The translations under genes were made by a program, and so were the position numbers. This document shows, piece after piece, positions 49,418-58,179 of a DNA stretch of 64,000 bases. How positions within the stretch are numbered: position 1 is the stretch's first letter; each line of letters starts with the position of its first letter. A model generated the notes under the pieces. The model had not been told where the DNA came from and did not search any database. It saw only the letters and a program-made list of their open reading frames with translations. The stretch comes from Nocardioides sp. zg-1228 (GTDB taxonomy: Bacteria; Actinomycetota; Actinomycetes; Propionibacteriales; Nocardioidaceae), in contig NZ_CP070961.1 in the NCBI RefSeq assembly GCF_017086465.1, forward strand, positions 3,596,001-3,660,000. The letters are read 5' to 3'.

Positions 49418-51900
49418 GTCGAGCCGGTCAGGATCGCGACGAGGTGGCTCCGGTTGTCGGCGCCGAGCTTCCTCCGGGCGCTGGCGAGGTGGGTCTGGAC
49501 GGTGCGGTGGGCCAGGGCGAGGCGGGTGGCGATCTCCCGGTCGGTCAGGCCCTCCGCGACGAGGTCGACGACCTCCTGCTCGCGGGCGCTCAGCAGGGCA
49601 CCCTCGGCGGTGCGTCGGGCCCCCTGGTGGACGCCGGCGGCACGGAGGGACCTCTCGCACCGGGCGACCAACGGCGCCAGTCCGTCCTCCCGGGCGGCGG
49701 TGAGGACGGCACGCAGCTCGGCCTCGGCCGAGCCCGTGTCCCCGCCCAGCCGCGTGGCCTCCGCCGCCGCCCAGCGACACATCCAGACCGCGGACCGCCG
49801 CTGGCCGTGCAGCTCACCGGCTCGGTCGAAGTGGCCGCGGGCGGCGTCGTACTGCTGGGAGCGGAGCGCGTCGATCCCGTCGAGCTCCGGCCCCGTCCCG
49901 GCGAACAGGCCGCCCGCCAGCGACTCGGGGCGCGGCGGAGGGGGGAGCCCACCGTCGTACGCCGCCCACGCGACGACCGGCGCCGCGCCGGTGATGGCAT
50001 AGGTGTCGTTGCCGCCGGCCGAGGTGAAGGGCTCCCACTCGGCGACGGCCCGCTCGGGCTGCCCGCCCAGCGCGAACGCGTGGAGGCGCACGCCGTGGTG
50101 GTTGGACAGGTGGCTGACCCGGTCCTTGAGCGCGTCGGCGGCGGCGAGCGCCTCCCGGGTGTGCCCCAGCTCGGCCTGGGCGAAGCCGATGGTGGAGATG
50201 ACGTCGTAGCGGTCGCCGGGGGCGAGCGCCTCGGCGAGCATCCTGGAGCCCTCCTCGACCACGGACGCCAGGTCTCCGCGGTAGAGCGCGACCACCAGCC
50301 CCGTCACGGCCGAGTTGTGCGCCTTCTTGAGCAGCCGCAGCTCGCGGGCCCGGCGCTGGTGGCGATCGACCTGCGCCAGGGCCTCGTCGAGGTCGCCGGC
50401 CGCGGTCAGCGAGATCGTGTAGTTGAGCAGGACGCTGAGCTCGCGGTAGGCGTCGCCCTCCGCCCGGGCCTCGACCAGCGACTCCTCGAAGAGCTCGCGC
50501 CATCCCGGCTCCTCGAGGTCTGCCAGCGCGGACGCCGCCATGCCCTTGGCGCCGGCCGAGCTGGTCCCCGACCGCGCGGCGAGGTCGATCGCCTCGCGGG
50601 CCAGCGCCAGCGCGGCACGCGCGTCGTTGTCCATGATCAGCGCCGCCGCCGCCTCCCGGTTGAGCAGCTGCGCCTCCTCCCGGGACCCGGGCCGCGCCAG
50701 GGCACGACCGGCGGCGATCTCGACCGGGTAGCGGTCCCAGTCGCCGATCTGGAACGCCTGCGTCGCCCTCGCCAGGGCGAGCGCGGCGCCGTGGGGGCCG
50801 GCGACCTCGAGGCCCTCGAGGAGCTGGCCGGCACGCTCGGGCTCGGCGGCGGTGCACGCGGCCTCCGCGGCCCGGATCCGCAGCTCGGTCGCGTCGTCCC
50901 CGTCGGCCGACTCGGCGGCGGTGACGAGGTGGCGCCACCTCTCCCCGGGGGTGGCTGACTGCTCCACCGCACGCAGGGCGGCGGCGTGGGCCTCGCCCCG
51001 GTCGCCGGCGGCGAGCAGGTGGTGCGCGACATCACCGGGGTGGTCGCTCAGCCGGGCGAGCGTGCGGTGGCACCGCACCCGCCGCTCCGACGACACCAGG
51101 TCGCCGATGACCTCGCCGATGAGGGCGTGCCGGATCCGGGCGCCGCCGTCGGCATCGACGACCACGAGCCCGGAGTCGAGGAGGCCCGGCACGTCGGGCA
51201 CGTCGGTGGCCGGAACCGGCCGTCCCGCCAGCGCCAGCAGCGCGACCCCCTCCAGCTGCGCCTCCGGCAGGTCACGGCACCGCGCCAGCAGCGCGAGCTC
51301 CAGGCTGGCCGTCCCCCCGTCCACGCCGAGCTCCTCGATGAACAGCGGGTTGCCGCCGCTGCGCTCCACCAGCTCGTCGACCTCGGCGTCGGTGAGGCCG
51401 CCGCGGACCGCCGCGACCAGGGCCCGGGCGGCGTCGCGTCCCAAGGGCTCGAGGTCGAGCCGGGCGGCGCCCGCCTTGTCGAGCCGCGTCACGACCTGGG
51501 CGGCCGCCGGGTCGCCGCGCCGCGCGGTGACGACGAGCCGGACCCGGCCGACCAGCTGCTCCAGCACCTCCAAGGTCGCGGGGTCGGCCCACTGGGCGTC
51601 CTCGACGACCAGCACCGAGGACCCCATGGCGGCCTCGATCGCCGTCGCGACGTAGTCGGGGTCGCCGGTCCAGGTCTCGTCGGGCAGCTCGGGGAGCGCC
51701 CGTCGCAGGGACAGGAACGGCAGCCACGCCAAGGTGCCGAGGGCCCCGCCGACGCGGTGGGGCGTGGCGGCGAGGGCACGGGCGGTGAGCGCGGTCTTCC
51801 CCACCCCGGCCTCGCCGTGGACGAGCAGCGCACCCTCGGGTCCACCGAGCAGCTCGGCGAACGACTCCAGCTCGGTTGCTCTCCCCAGGAGCTCCCTCAT
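49414..51900 (-). CDS. large ATP-binding LuxR family (LAL) regulator
   Basis: 828 residues. Walker A HGEAGVGKTALT near 29-40, Walker B VLVVEDAQWADP near 97-108, a long tetratricopeptide-like helical middle, and a C-terminal LuxR HTH (LSAREQEVVDLVAEGLTDRE; HRTVQTHLASARRKLGADNR). MalT-like activators of this type respond to small inducers. Here a small HTH gene is coupled behind it and a third HTH gene diverges. The ATG follows a TAGCCT box by 7 nt. Confidence 0.92.
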   Translation of the reverse strand: MRELLGRATELESFAELLGGPEGALLVHGEAGVGKTALTARALAATPHRVGGALGTLAWLPFLSLRRALPELPDETWTGDPDYVATAIEAAMGSSVLVVEDAQWADPATLEVLEQLVGRVRLVVTARRGDPAAAQVVTRLDKAGAARLDLEPLGRDAARALVAAVRGGLTDAEVDELVERSGGNPLFIEELGVDGGTASLELALLARCRDLPEAQLEGVALLALAGRPVPATDVPDVPGLLDSGLVVVDADGGARIRHALIGEVIGDLVSSERRVRCHRTLARLSDHPGDVAHHLLAAGDRGEAHAAALRAVEQSATPGERWRHLVTAAESADGDDATELRIRAAEAACTAAEPERAGQLLEGLEVAGPHGAALALARATQAFQIGDWDRYPVEIAAGRALARPGSREEAQLLNREAAAALIMDNDARAALALAREAIDLAARSGTSSAGAKGMAASALADLEEPGWRELFEESLVEARAEGDAYRELSVLLNYTISLTAAGDLDEALAQVDRHQRRARELRLLKKAHNSAVTGLVVALYRGDLASVVEEGSRMLAEALAPGDRYDVISTIGFAQAELGHTREALAAADALKDRVSHLSNHHGVRLHAFALGGQPERAVAEWEPFTSAGGNDTYAITGAAPVVAWAAYDGGLPPPPRPESLAGGLFAGTGPELDGIDALRSQQYDAARGHFDRAGELHGQRRSAVWMCRWAAAEATRLGGDTGSAEAELRAVLTAAREDGLAPLVARCERSLRAAGVHQGARRTAEGALLSAREQEVVDLVAEGLTDREIATRLALAHRTVQTHLASARRKLGADNRSHLVAILTGST

Positions 51901-51907
51901 GGCGAGC

Positions 51908-51913
51908 AGGCTA
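51908..51913 (-). promoter_or_regulatory. -10 box of near-leaderless promoter, LAL regulator
   Basis: TAGCCT on the minus strand, 7 nt before the ATG. Confidence 0.5.
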
Positions 51914-52003
51914 GCGGCGGGCCGCGCCGGACGTGGCGCAATTGCACGATGCGCCGCTCACCCGCCCCGGCGAGGGTGGTGTCGACACACCGAGGGGGAC
52001 TCC

Positions 52004-52309
52004 ATGACCATCACCGCCATCGACCGACGCCGCGAATCACCACCCGGGTGGGGCGCTGTGCTCTCACCGCGCGAGACCGAGGTCCTGCGCCTCATCGCGC
52101 AGGGGCGGACCAACGCCGAGATCGCCGCCGACCTGTTCATCTCCGTCCCGACGGTCAAGACGCACGTGGCTCAGCTGCTGCGCAAGGTCCGAGCGCGCGA
52201 CCGGGTCGCGCTCGTGGTCGCGGCCTACACGACCGGCTTCGTGACGCCGGCGGCCGCCCGGCCGCGCCTGCGGTGCACGGCGCAGCGCGGGCACACCCCC
52301 CGACGCTGA
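52004..52309 (+). CDS. stand-alone LuxR HTH protein
   Basis: 101 residues, little more than the DNA-binding domain: LSPRETEVLRLIAQGRTNAE then LFISVPTVKTHVAQLLRKVR. It lacks a receiver domain, so it may be constitutive or act with a partner. Divergent from the LAL gene. GAGGGGGA lies about 5 nt before the ATG. Confidence 0.85.
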   Translation: MTITAIDRRRESPPGWGAVLSPRETEVLRLIAQGRTNAEIAADLFISVPTVKTHVAQLLRKVRARDRVALVVAAYTTGFVTPAAARPRLRCTAQRGHTPRR

Positions 52310-52380
52310 CGCACGCCGGCCCCGACAGGCCACCTGCCTGCGCGGCGCGTCGCGCCCCACGCCGCACCCGGGGTCGCCGC

Positions 52381-52386
52381 TAGCGT
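52381..52386 (+). promoter_or_regulatory. -10 box of leaderless promoter, aminotransferase
   Basis: TAGCGT, 6 nt before the ATG at 52393. Confidence 0.6.
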
Positions 52387-52392
52387 CGGGGC

Positions 52393-53562
52393 ATGATCGC
52401 CCGCCGACTCGCCTCCGTCCCGCCGACCGTGTTCAGCGAGATGTCGGCGCTCGCGGTGCGCACCGGTGCGCTCAACCTCGGCCAGGGGTTCCCCGACGTC
52501 GACGGTCCGGCCTCGGTCATCGCCGCGGCCCAGGAGGCGCTGCGGTCGGGCGCCAACCAGTACGCCCCCGGGATCGGCGTGCCCGAGCTCCGGGCCGCGA
52601 TCGCGCGGCACCAGCAGCGCCACTACGGACTCGACATCGACCCCGACCGGGAGGTCGTCGTGACGACGGGGTGCACCGAGGCGATCGCCGCCACGCTGCT
52701 GGCGCTCGTCGACCCGGGCGACGAGGTCGTCGTGCTGGAGCCCTACTACGACTCCTACGTCGCCGTGCTGGAGATGTGCGGTGCGCGGCGGCGACCGGTG
52801 ACCCTCCGGGCTCCGGACTTCCGGCCCGACCTCGACGAGCTGCGGGCCGCGATCACCCGCGACACCCGGCTGGTGCTGCTCAACACCCCGCACAACCCCA
52901 CCGGCACGGTCCTCACCCGCGAGGAGCTGCAGGTGGTCGCCGACCTGGCCGTCGAGCACGACGTGATCGTGGTGACCGACGAGGTCTACGAGCACCTGGT
53001 CTTCGACGACGCCCGATCCGCCGAGGGGCACGTGCCGATCTCGACCCTGCCCGGCATGGGGGAGCGCACCCTGACGCTGTCGAGCGTGGGGAAGTCCTAC
53101 AGCCTCACCGGCTGGAAGGTCGGCTGGGCCACCGGCCCCGCCCACCTGGTGCAGGCCGTGCTGGCCGCCAAGCAGTGGCTCACCTTCACCTCCGGCGCGC
53201 CCCTCCAGCCCGCCGTCGCCCACGCGCTCGACCACGAGCCCGACTGGCCGCGCGAGCTCGCCCGAGACCTGCAACGTCGCCGCGACCTGCTCTGCGACGG
53301 GCTCACCGCGGCCGGGCTGGCGCCGCGGGTGCCCGAGGGCACCTACTTCGCCACGACCGACGTGAGCCACCTCGGCTGGCCGGACGGGCGGGCCCTCTGC
53401 CTCGCGCTGCCCGAGCTCGCCGGCGTCGTCGCGATCCCGGCGCAGGCGTTCTACGACGACGCCGAGGCGGGACGCCAGCTGGTGCGCTGGGCGTTCTGCA
53501 AGCAGCCCGACGTGATCAGCGAGGGCGTACGCCGGCTCGCGGCCGCCGACCTGTCGCGCTGA
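52393..53562 (+). CDS. PLP-dependent aminotransferase (class I/II)
   Basis: 389 residues. Substrate-side motif LNLGQGFPDVDGPASV near 30, NTPHNPTGTVLTREEL near 162, and the PLP lysine in LSSVGKSYSLTGWKVGWATG near 235. Closest in feel to kynurenine/methionine aminotransferases (YbdL/KAT). Substrate not certain. Confidence 0.92.
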   Translation: MIARRLASVPPTVFSEMSALAVRTGALNLGQGFPDVDGPASVIAAAQEALRSGANQYAPGIGVPELRAAIARHQQRHYGLDIDPDREVVVTTGCTEAIAATLLALVDPGDEVVVLEPYYDSYVAVLEMCGARRRPVTLRAPDFRPDLDELRAAITRDTRLVLLNTPHNPTGTVLTREELQVVADLAVEHDVIVVTDEVYEHLVFDDARSAEGHVPISTLPGMGERTLTLSSVGKSYSLTGWKVGWATGPAHLVQAVLAAKQWLTFTSGAPLQPAVAHALDHEPDWPRELARDLQRRRDLLCDGLTAAGLAPRVPEGTYFATTDVSHLGWPDGRALCLALPELAGVVAIPAQAFYDDAEAGRQLVRWAFCKQPDVISEGVRRLAAADLSR

Positions 53563-53568
53563 CGCCGC

Positions 53569-54360
53569 TCAGCGACCCGGGTAGTCCCGCGGCGGGTGCT
53601 CGGAGCCGTCCGAGCCCTCGTCGCCCGGCCGCTGGCCGTAGGGGTCGCCCTGACCGCCCTGGCCGTAGGGGTCGCTGCTCGGCGGCGGGTACTGCGGGGA
53701 CTGCTGGCCGGGCTGGCCGTAGGGGCTCGGCGGCGTCGAGCCGCTGCCGTACTGGCCGCCCCCGTACTGGCCGTAGCCGGGGTACTGCTGGTCGTAGCCA
53801 CCGGGCCCGCCGGGGTGGGACGGGGTCCCGGCGAACCAGTCGCCGGCCCCGCCGACGAAGAGCAGCACGATCGTGGCGGCCGCGGCGACGAGGGTGACGA
53901 CAGAGCCACCGCTGGAGACGCCCAGCAGCGACAGGAGGGCCACGACCGCGCTCGAGATCACGAGCAGGATGCGGGCGACGTTGGAGCGCCGCAGCACCAG
54001 CACGGCGAGCACGACGGCGATGATCGCCCACACGAGCAGGCCCACGATGACGGCCACCAGCACACCCACGGCCGTGTCGGCGTCGATGTTGGCGTCCTGG
54101 AACTCCGGGACCCGCTCCATCTCGTTGATGACCTCGTCGCGCGCGACCAGGAGGGCGAGCCCGGTGAAGCCGAAGAGCAGGGCGCTGAGGGTGGAGAAGA
54201 CGATGGTGATCCAGGCCGCCGCGGTGACGGTGCCGGGGCGCCGATCGGCCGGCGGCTGTCCGTAGGACGGCTGCTGGCCGTAGGGGCTCTGGCCGTAGGA
54301 CGGCTGCTGGCCGTAGGGGTCCTGGCCGTAGGGCTGGTGCGTGGGTCCCGGGTCGCTCAT
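53569..54360 (-). CDS. PYGQ-rich membrane protein (DUF4064-like)
   Basis: 263 residues. The N-terminal 40 and C-terminal 80 residues are Pro/Tyr/Gly/Gln repeats (YGQDPYGQQPSYGQSPYGQ). Four hydrophobic helices lie between (ITIVFSTLSALLFGFTGLAL; VLVAVIVGLLVWAIIAVVLA). Function unknown. It converges on the aminotransferase with a 6-bp gap. Confidence 0.8.
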   Translation of the reverse strand: MSDPGPTHQPYGQDPYGQQPSYGQSPYGQQPSYGQPPADRRPGTVTAAAWITIVFSTLSALLFGFTGLALLVARDEVINEMERVPEFQDANIDADTAVGVLVAVIVGLLVWAIIAVVLAVLVLRRSNVARILLVISSAVVALLSLLGVSSGGSVVTLVAAAATIVLLFVGGAGDWFAGTPSHPGGPGGYDQQYPGYGQYGGGQYGSGSTPPSPYGQPGQQSPQYPPPSSDPYGQGGQGDPYGQRPGDEGSDGSEHPPRDYPGR

Positions 54361-54409
54361 GGCTCTATCTCACCACGTTCGGGCGGCGAGGGGCCGCGGA
54401 GCGCCTCGG

Positions 54410-55669
54410 TCAGCGCGCCCCGGGGGAGAACCAGCGCCGCACCTCGACGCGTCGCAGGCACACCACCGTCGCCACGGCGGCGGCCGCCGGGACCAGGACG
54501 AGCGGCGTCGCGAGCACGAGGGCGAGGCAGGCGCCGGCGCTGAAGGAGGCACTGACGATCAGTCCGCGACGGGCCCAGGCGCGGCGAGCCATCGCGAACC
54601 CCGCCAGCACGAGTGACGCGGAGGACCAGACGACGAGCACACCGGCCAGCGCGAGCATCGACGAGCGCACCTGGTCCATCGTCATCTGCTCGTCGAGCAC
54701 CTCGGGCTGCTGCTGCTCGAGGACACTGCGCAGGAAGTCCGGCGAGAGCCCGGCGATGGCCAGCCACAGCAGTGACAGCGACAGCAGCCCGCCGGCCGTG
54801 ACGACGGTGATCACGAACGCCGCCACCAGCGCACCGGGCCGCGCCGGGCTGGGCTGGTGGCGCTGACCGGGGCGGGCGGCGTGGGGCATCGGGCCGCGCT
54901 GCGTGGGGTGGGCGTACGCCGGGTGCGGCTGCGGCGCAGAGGGCTGCGGCGCGTGCGGCTGGGGCGGGTAGGGCTGGCCGTAGGGCGACTGTGCGGGCGC
55001 GCCCACGGGCTGCTGGACGGGAGCCGGGGCGGGCGCCGGCTCGCCGAAGGGACGACTGGCCGGCGGCGGCACGTCGGGTGAGGAACCGGGTGAGGAACCG
55101 GGTGAGGAAGAGGGCGGGCCGTCGCCTGCCTCGGGCGGCGCGGTGTCGCCGGCCCCGCCCCAGGGCGACGGGCTCGAGGCGTCGCGGCGGGCGTCGTCAC
55201 CGCCCCGCTCCTTCGCCTTCACCGGCTCCGGCGGCGTCCACCGGCCGGTGGCGAACCACTCGCGCGCGGGCTGCATCCACAGCATCGCCGCGCCGGCGGC
55301 GACGAAGGAGCCGGCCAGCCCGCCAGCGGGGATGCCGGTCACGAAGACCGGGATCGCGAACAGGGTGAGCGACAGGCGGGCCGAGCGGTCGGGCCGCCGG
55401 ACGTACCAGCCGAGGATGGCGGTCGCGCAGGCGCACGCCGCGGCGACCATGCACGAGATCCGCAGCAGCTCGGTGGTGGCGGGCACGGTCAGGCCCAGCG
55501 AGGAGAACGGCGCGTCGGCGAGGACGTCGCGGATCGCCTCCTGCGTCTCGAGGGAGCGGAGCGAGGTGACCCGCTCCCAGGCGGTGAGCAGCACCATCAG
55601 CGAGGAGAACATGACGATGCCAGACGCCAGGCTGACCTGGGGCGGGCGCTGCTTGGTCGGCTGGCTCAC
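54410..55669 (-). CDS. proline-rich multi-pass membrane protein
   Basis: 419 residues. About four hydrophobic segments at the N-terminus, a 130-residue Pro/Ser/Gln linker (SSPGSSPGSSP from a 12-bp tandem repeat near 55080; PYGQPYPPQPHAPQPS), then about four more at the C-terminus. No family recognised. The GTG at 55667-55669 is set by GACAAT 6 nt upstream; a longer reading to 55711 is possible. Confidence 0.75.
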   Translation of the reverse strand: MSQPTKQRPPQVSLASGIVMFSSLMVLLTAWERVTSLRSLETQEAIRDVLADAPFSSLGLTVPATTELLRISCMVAAACACATAILGWYVRRPDRSARLSLTLFAIPVFVTGIPAGGLAGSFVAAGAAMLWMQPAREWFATGRWTPPEPVKAKERGGDDARRDASSPSPWGGAGDTAPPEAGDGPPSSSPGSSPGSSPDVPPPASRPFGEPAPAPAPVQQPVGAPAQSPYGQPYPPQPHAPQPSAPQPHPAYAHPTQRGPMPHAARPGQRHQPSPARPGALVAAFVITVVTAGGLLSLSLLWLAIAGLSPDFLRSVLEQQQPEVLDEQMTMDQVRSSMLALAGVLVVWSSASLVLAGFAMARRAWARRGLIVSASFSAGACLALVLATPLVLVPAAAAVATVVCLRRVEVRRWFSPGAR

Positions 55670-55675
55670 GCGGTC

Positions 55676-55681
55676 ATTGTC
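55676..55681 (-). promoter_or_regulatory. -10-like box, proline-rich membrane protein
   Basis: GACAAT on the minus strand, 6 nt before the GTG; near-consensus. Confidence 0.4.
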
Positions 55682-55810
55682 CCAGTGCGACCCAGCCATC
55701 CCCCACTGCACCCCGTGACGGCGGTACGGGGTTTCTCAGGGTCGGGCTCAGGGACCGGCGGGGCGCTGTCCCCGATGCGCCGCACGTCGGTGCGCCGCGA
55801 AGGTGGAGCC

Positions 55811-56722
55811 ATGATCAGCGTCGAGCACCTCACCCAGCACTACGGCCGGTTCACGGCCGTCGACAACGTCTCCTTCACGGCCGCGACGGGCCGGGTCACC
55901 GGCTTCCTCGGCCCCAACGGCGCCGGCAAGTCCACGACCATGCGGATCATGGTCGGCCTGACCCGGCCCAGCGCCGGCCGAGCCACCATCGCCGGGCACG
56001 ACTACCGCGACCTGGCCAACCCGGGCCTCGAGGTCGGCGTCCTGCTGGACGCGTCCGCCCAGCACGCCGGTCGCACCGGACGCGAGATCCTGGCGGTCGC
56101 CGCCCACACGATGGGTCTGCCCCGGTCCCGCGTCACCGAGACGCTCGCCCGTGTCGGTCTGACCGACGACGAGGCCCAGCGCCGCGTCCGCAACTACTCC
56201 CTCGGCATGCGCCAGCGCCTCGGCCTCGCCACCGCCCTCATCGGCGACCCGCAGGTGCTGATCCTCGACGAGCCCGCCAACGGCCTCGACCCGGCCGGCA
56301 TCCGGTGGATGCGCGACCTGCTGCGCGGCTTCGCCGACGACGGCGGCACCGTGCTGCTGTCGTCGCACCTGCTGCACGAGATCGAGGTCATCGCCGACGA
56401 CCTCGTCGTCATCGGCCAGGGTCGCATCGTCGCCGAGGGGAGCAAGGCCGACCTGCTGGCCGCGGCCGGCACGCTCGTGCGCACCGCCGACGTCGACCGA
56501 CTGGCCCGTGCCCTGCACGAGGCGGCGGTCGTCACCACCCCCGTCGACGGCGGCCTGCGCGCCGACGCCGACCCCGAGCTCGTGGGCGAGACCGCGCACC
56601 GTGCCGGCGTCGCGCTGCACGAGCTGCGCCCCGCCGACGGCGCCGGCCTGGAGGAGATGTTCCTCCAGCTCACCGCCCAGACCTCGCGCGACGAGACCGC
56701 CCTCGAAGGAGCAGCAGCATGA
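55811..56722 (+). CDS. ABC transporter ATP-binding protein
   Basis: 303 residues. Walker A GPNGAGKST near 38, signature YSLGMRQRLGLATAL near 135 and VLILDEPANGLDPAG near 155. This is the bacitracin/lantibiotic-export style of ABC-2 ATPase. The ATG at 55811 has GGTGGAG close upstream. It overlaps the permease gene by 4 bp. Confidence 0.92.
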   Translation: MISVEHLTQHYGRFTAVDNVSFTAATGRVTGFLGPNGAGKSTTMRIMVGLTRPSAGRATIAGHDYRDLANPGLEVGVLLDASAQHAGRTGREILAVAAHTMGLPRSRVTETLARVGLTDDEAQRRVRNYSLGMRQRLGLATALIGDPQVLILDEPANGLDPAGIRWMRDLLRGFADDGGTVLLSSHLLHEIEVIADDLVVIGQGRIVAEGSKADLLAAAGTLVRTADVDRLARALHEAAVVTTPVDGGLRADADPELVGETAHRAGVALHELRPADGAGLEEMFLQLTAQTSRDETALEGAAA

Positions 56723-57534
56723 CCGACACGACCCTCACTGCGCCCACTGTCGCCGGCGTCGCCGGGCGATCTGTGCGGGCCGCGACCCCGATCCCGACGA
56801 CCCGGCTCGTGGCGGTCGAGCTGCGCAAGATGTTCGACACCCGCGCCGGCTTCTGGCTGGTGGCCGGGATCGGCATCGTCTCGCTGCTCGCCACGGCCGC
56901 CGTCCTGGTCTTCGCCCCCCGCGCCGAGCTGACCTACGAGACGTTCGCGTCGGCCATCGGCGCGCCGATGTCCATCCTGCTGCCGGTGGTCGCCATCCTC
57001 GCGCTCACCAGCGAGTGGAGCCAGCGCAGCGGGTTGACGACCTTCACCCTGGTCCCGCACCGCGGACGCGTCATCGCCGCCAAGGCGGTCGCCGTCCTCG
57101 GCGTCGCCGTCGCGTCGATGCTCCTGGCTGCGGCCGTCGGCGCCCTGGGCAACGTCGTGGGCACCGCGATCGCCGGGGTCGACACGACCTGGAACGTCTC
57201 GCTCGCCGAGTTCGGGCAGATCGTGCTGGCCAACGTGATCGGCATGGGCATCGGCTTCATGCTCGCCGTGCTGCTGCGCAGCTCCGCCGGTGCGATCGTC
57301 GGCTACTTCGTCTACACCGCCCTGCTCCCCACGATCAGCAGTGCGCTCGCCTCCACCCAGGACTGGTGGCGCGACAACGGCGCGTGGATCGACGTCAACT
57401 ACGCCACCTCGGCGCTCTACAGCGACTCGATGACGGGTGAGCAGTGGGCCCAGCTCGGCGTGACGACCCTGGTGTGGCTCTGGATCCCGCTGGCCCTCGG
57501 GCTGCGCGCGGTCCTGCGTGCCGAGGTGAAGTAG
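56719..57534 (+). CDS. ABC-2 type permease
   Basis: 271 residues with six hydrophobic segments (FWLVAGIGIVSLLATAAVLV; MSILLPVVAILALTSEWSQR; VAVASMLLAAAVGALGNVVG). SEWSQRSGLTTFTLVPHRGR is typical of the ABC-2 family. It pairs with the preceding ATPase; substrate unknown. Confidence 0.9.
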   Translation: MTDTTLTAPTVAGVAGRSVRAATPIPTTRLVAVELRKMFDTRAGFWLVAGIGIVSLLATAAVLVFAPRAELTYETFASAIGAPMSILLPVVAILALTSEWSQRSGLTTFTLVPHRGRVIAAKAVAVLGVAVASMLLAAAVGALGNVVGTAIAGVDTTWNVSLAEFGQIVLANVIGMGIGFMLAVLLRSSAGAIVGYFVYTALLPTISSALASTQDWWRDNGAWIDVNYATSALYSDSMTGEQWAQLGVTTLVWLWIPLALGLRAVLRAEVK

Positions 57535-57557
57535 ATCCCCTCTGCTTCCCTCGTGCC

Positions 57558-57597
57558 CATCAGCGGCTGCCGGTCGGGGGACCGGCGGCCGCTGATG
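57558..57597 (+). terminator. strong terminator stem after the ABC permease gene
   Basis: 18-bp stem with one G-U pair (57558-57575 with 57580-57597) and a GGGG loop, 24 bp after the stop codon. No U tract. Confidence 0.65.
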
Positions 57598-57621
57598 CCT
57601 GTCGCAGACCCCGGTCTCTGA

Positions 57622-57627
57622 CAGGCT
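57622..57627 (+). promoter_or_regulatory. -10-like box, isochorismatase gene
   Basis: CAGGCT, 6 nt before the ATG at 57634; near-consensus. Confidence 0.4.
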
Positions 57628-57633
57628 GGCCGC

Positions 57634-58179
57634 ATGCACCCGGACGCCTGGCTGGTCGTCATCGACCCGCAGCGGATCTTCGCCGACCCCGCGAGCCCGT
57701 GGGGCTCGGCCATGTTCCCCGACATCGTGGAGCCCGTACGACGACTCGCGGCCGCCGCGGGCGAGCGCACCGTCGTCACCCGCTGGGTGCCTGCCCGCGA
57801 CCCGCAGGGCAGCTGGCGCGCCTACCTCGACGCCTGGCCGTTCGCCGACGTCCCCGACGACGACCCGCTGCTCGACCTGGTCCCGGAGGCGCACGGCCTG
57901 AGCGACGTCGTCGTCTCGTTGCCGACCTTCGGCAAGTGGGGTCCCGAGCTCGCCGCCGTCACCGGCCCCGTGCCCCACCTCGTCCTCACCGGCGTGAGCA
58001 CCGACTGCTGCGTGGTGTCGACCGCGCTCGCCGCGGCCGACGCCGGCGCCACGGTCACCGTCGTCACCGACGGCTGCGCCGGGTCCTCGGCCGACAACCA
58101 GCGCGCGGCCCTGCAGGTGATGGACCTCTACCCGCCCCAGATCACCCTGGCCACGACCGACGAGGTCCTCGGGTCGTGA
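57634..58179 (+). CDS. isochorismatase family cysteine hydrolase
   Basis: 181 residues. Catalytic triad visible: Asp in VVIDPQRIFAD, Lys in TFGKWGPEL and Cys in TGVSTDCCVVSTALAAAD. Hydrolyses an amide or ester (nicotinamidase-like, ureidoacrylate-type); substrate unknown. It overlaps the PfkB gene by 4 bp. Confidence 0.9.
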   Translation: MHPDAWLVVIDPQRIFADPASPWGSAMFPDIVEPVRRLAAAAGERTVVTRWVPARDPQGSWRAYLDAWPFADVPDDDPLLDLVPEAHGLSDVVVSLPTFGKWGPELAAVTGPVPHLVLTGVSTDCCVVSTALAAADAGATVTVVTDGCAGSSADNQRAALQVMDLYPPQITLATTDEVLGS

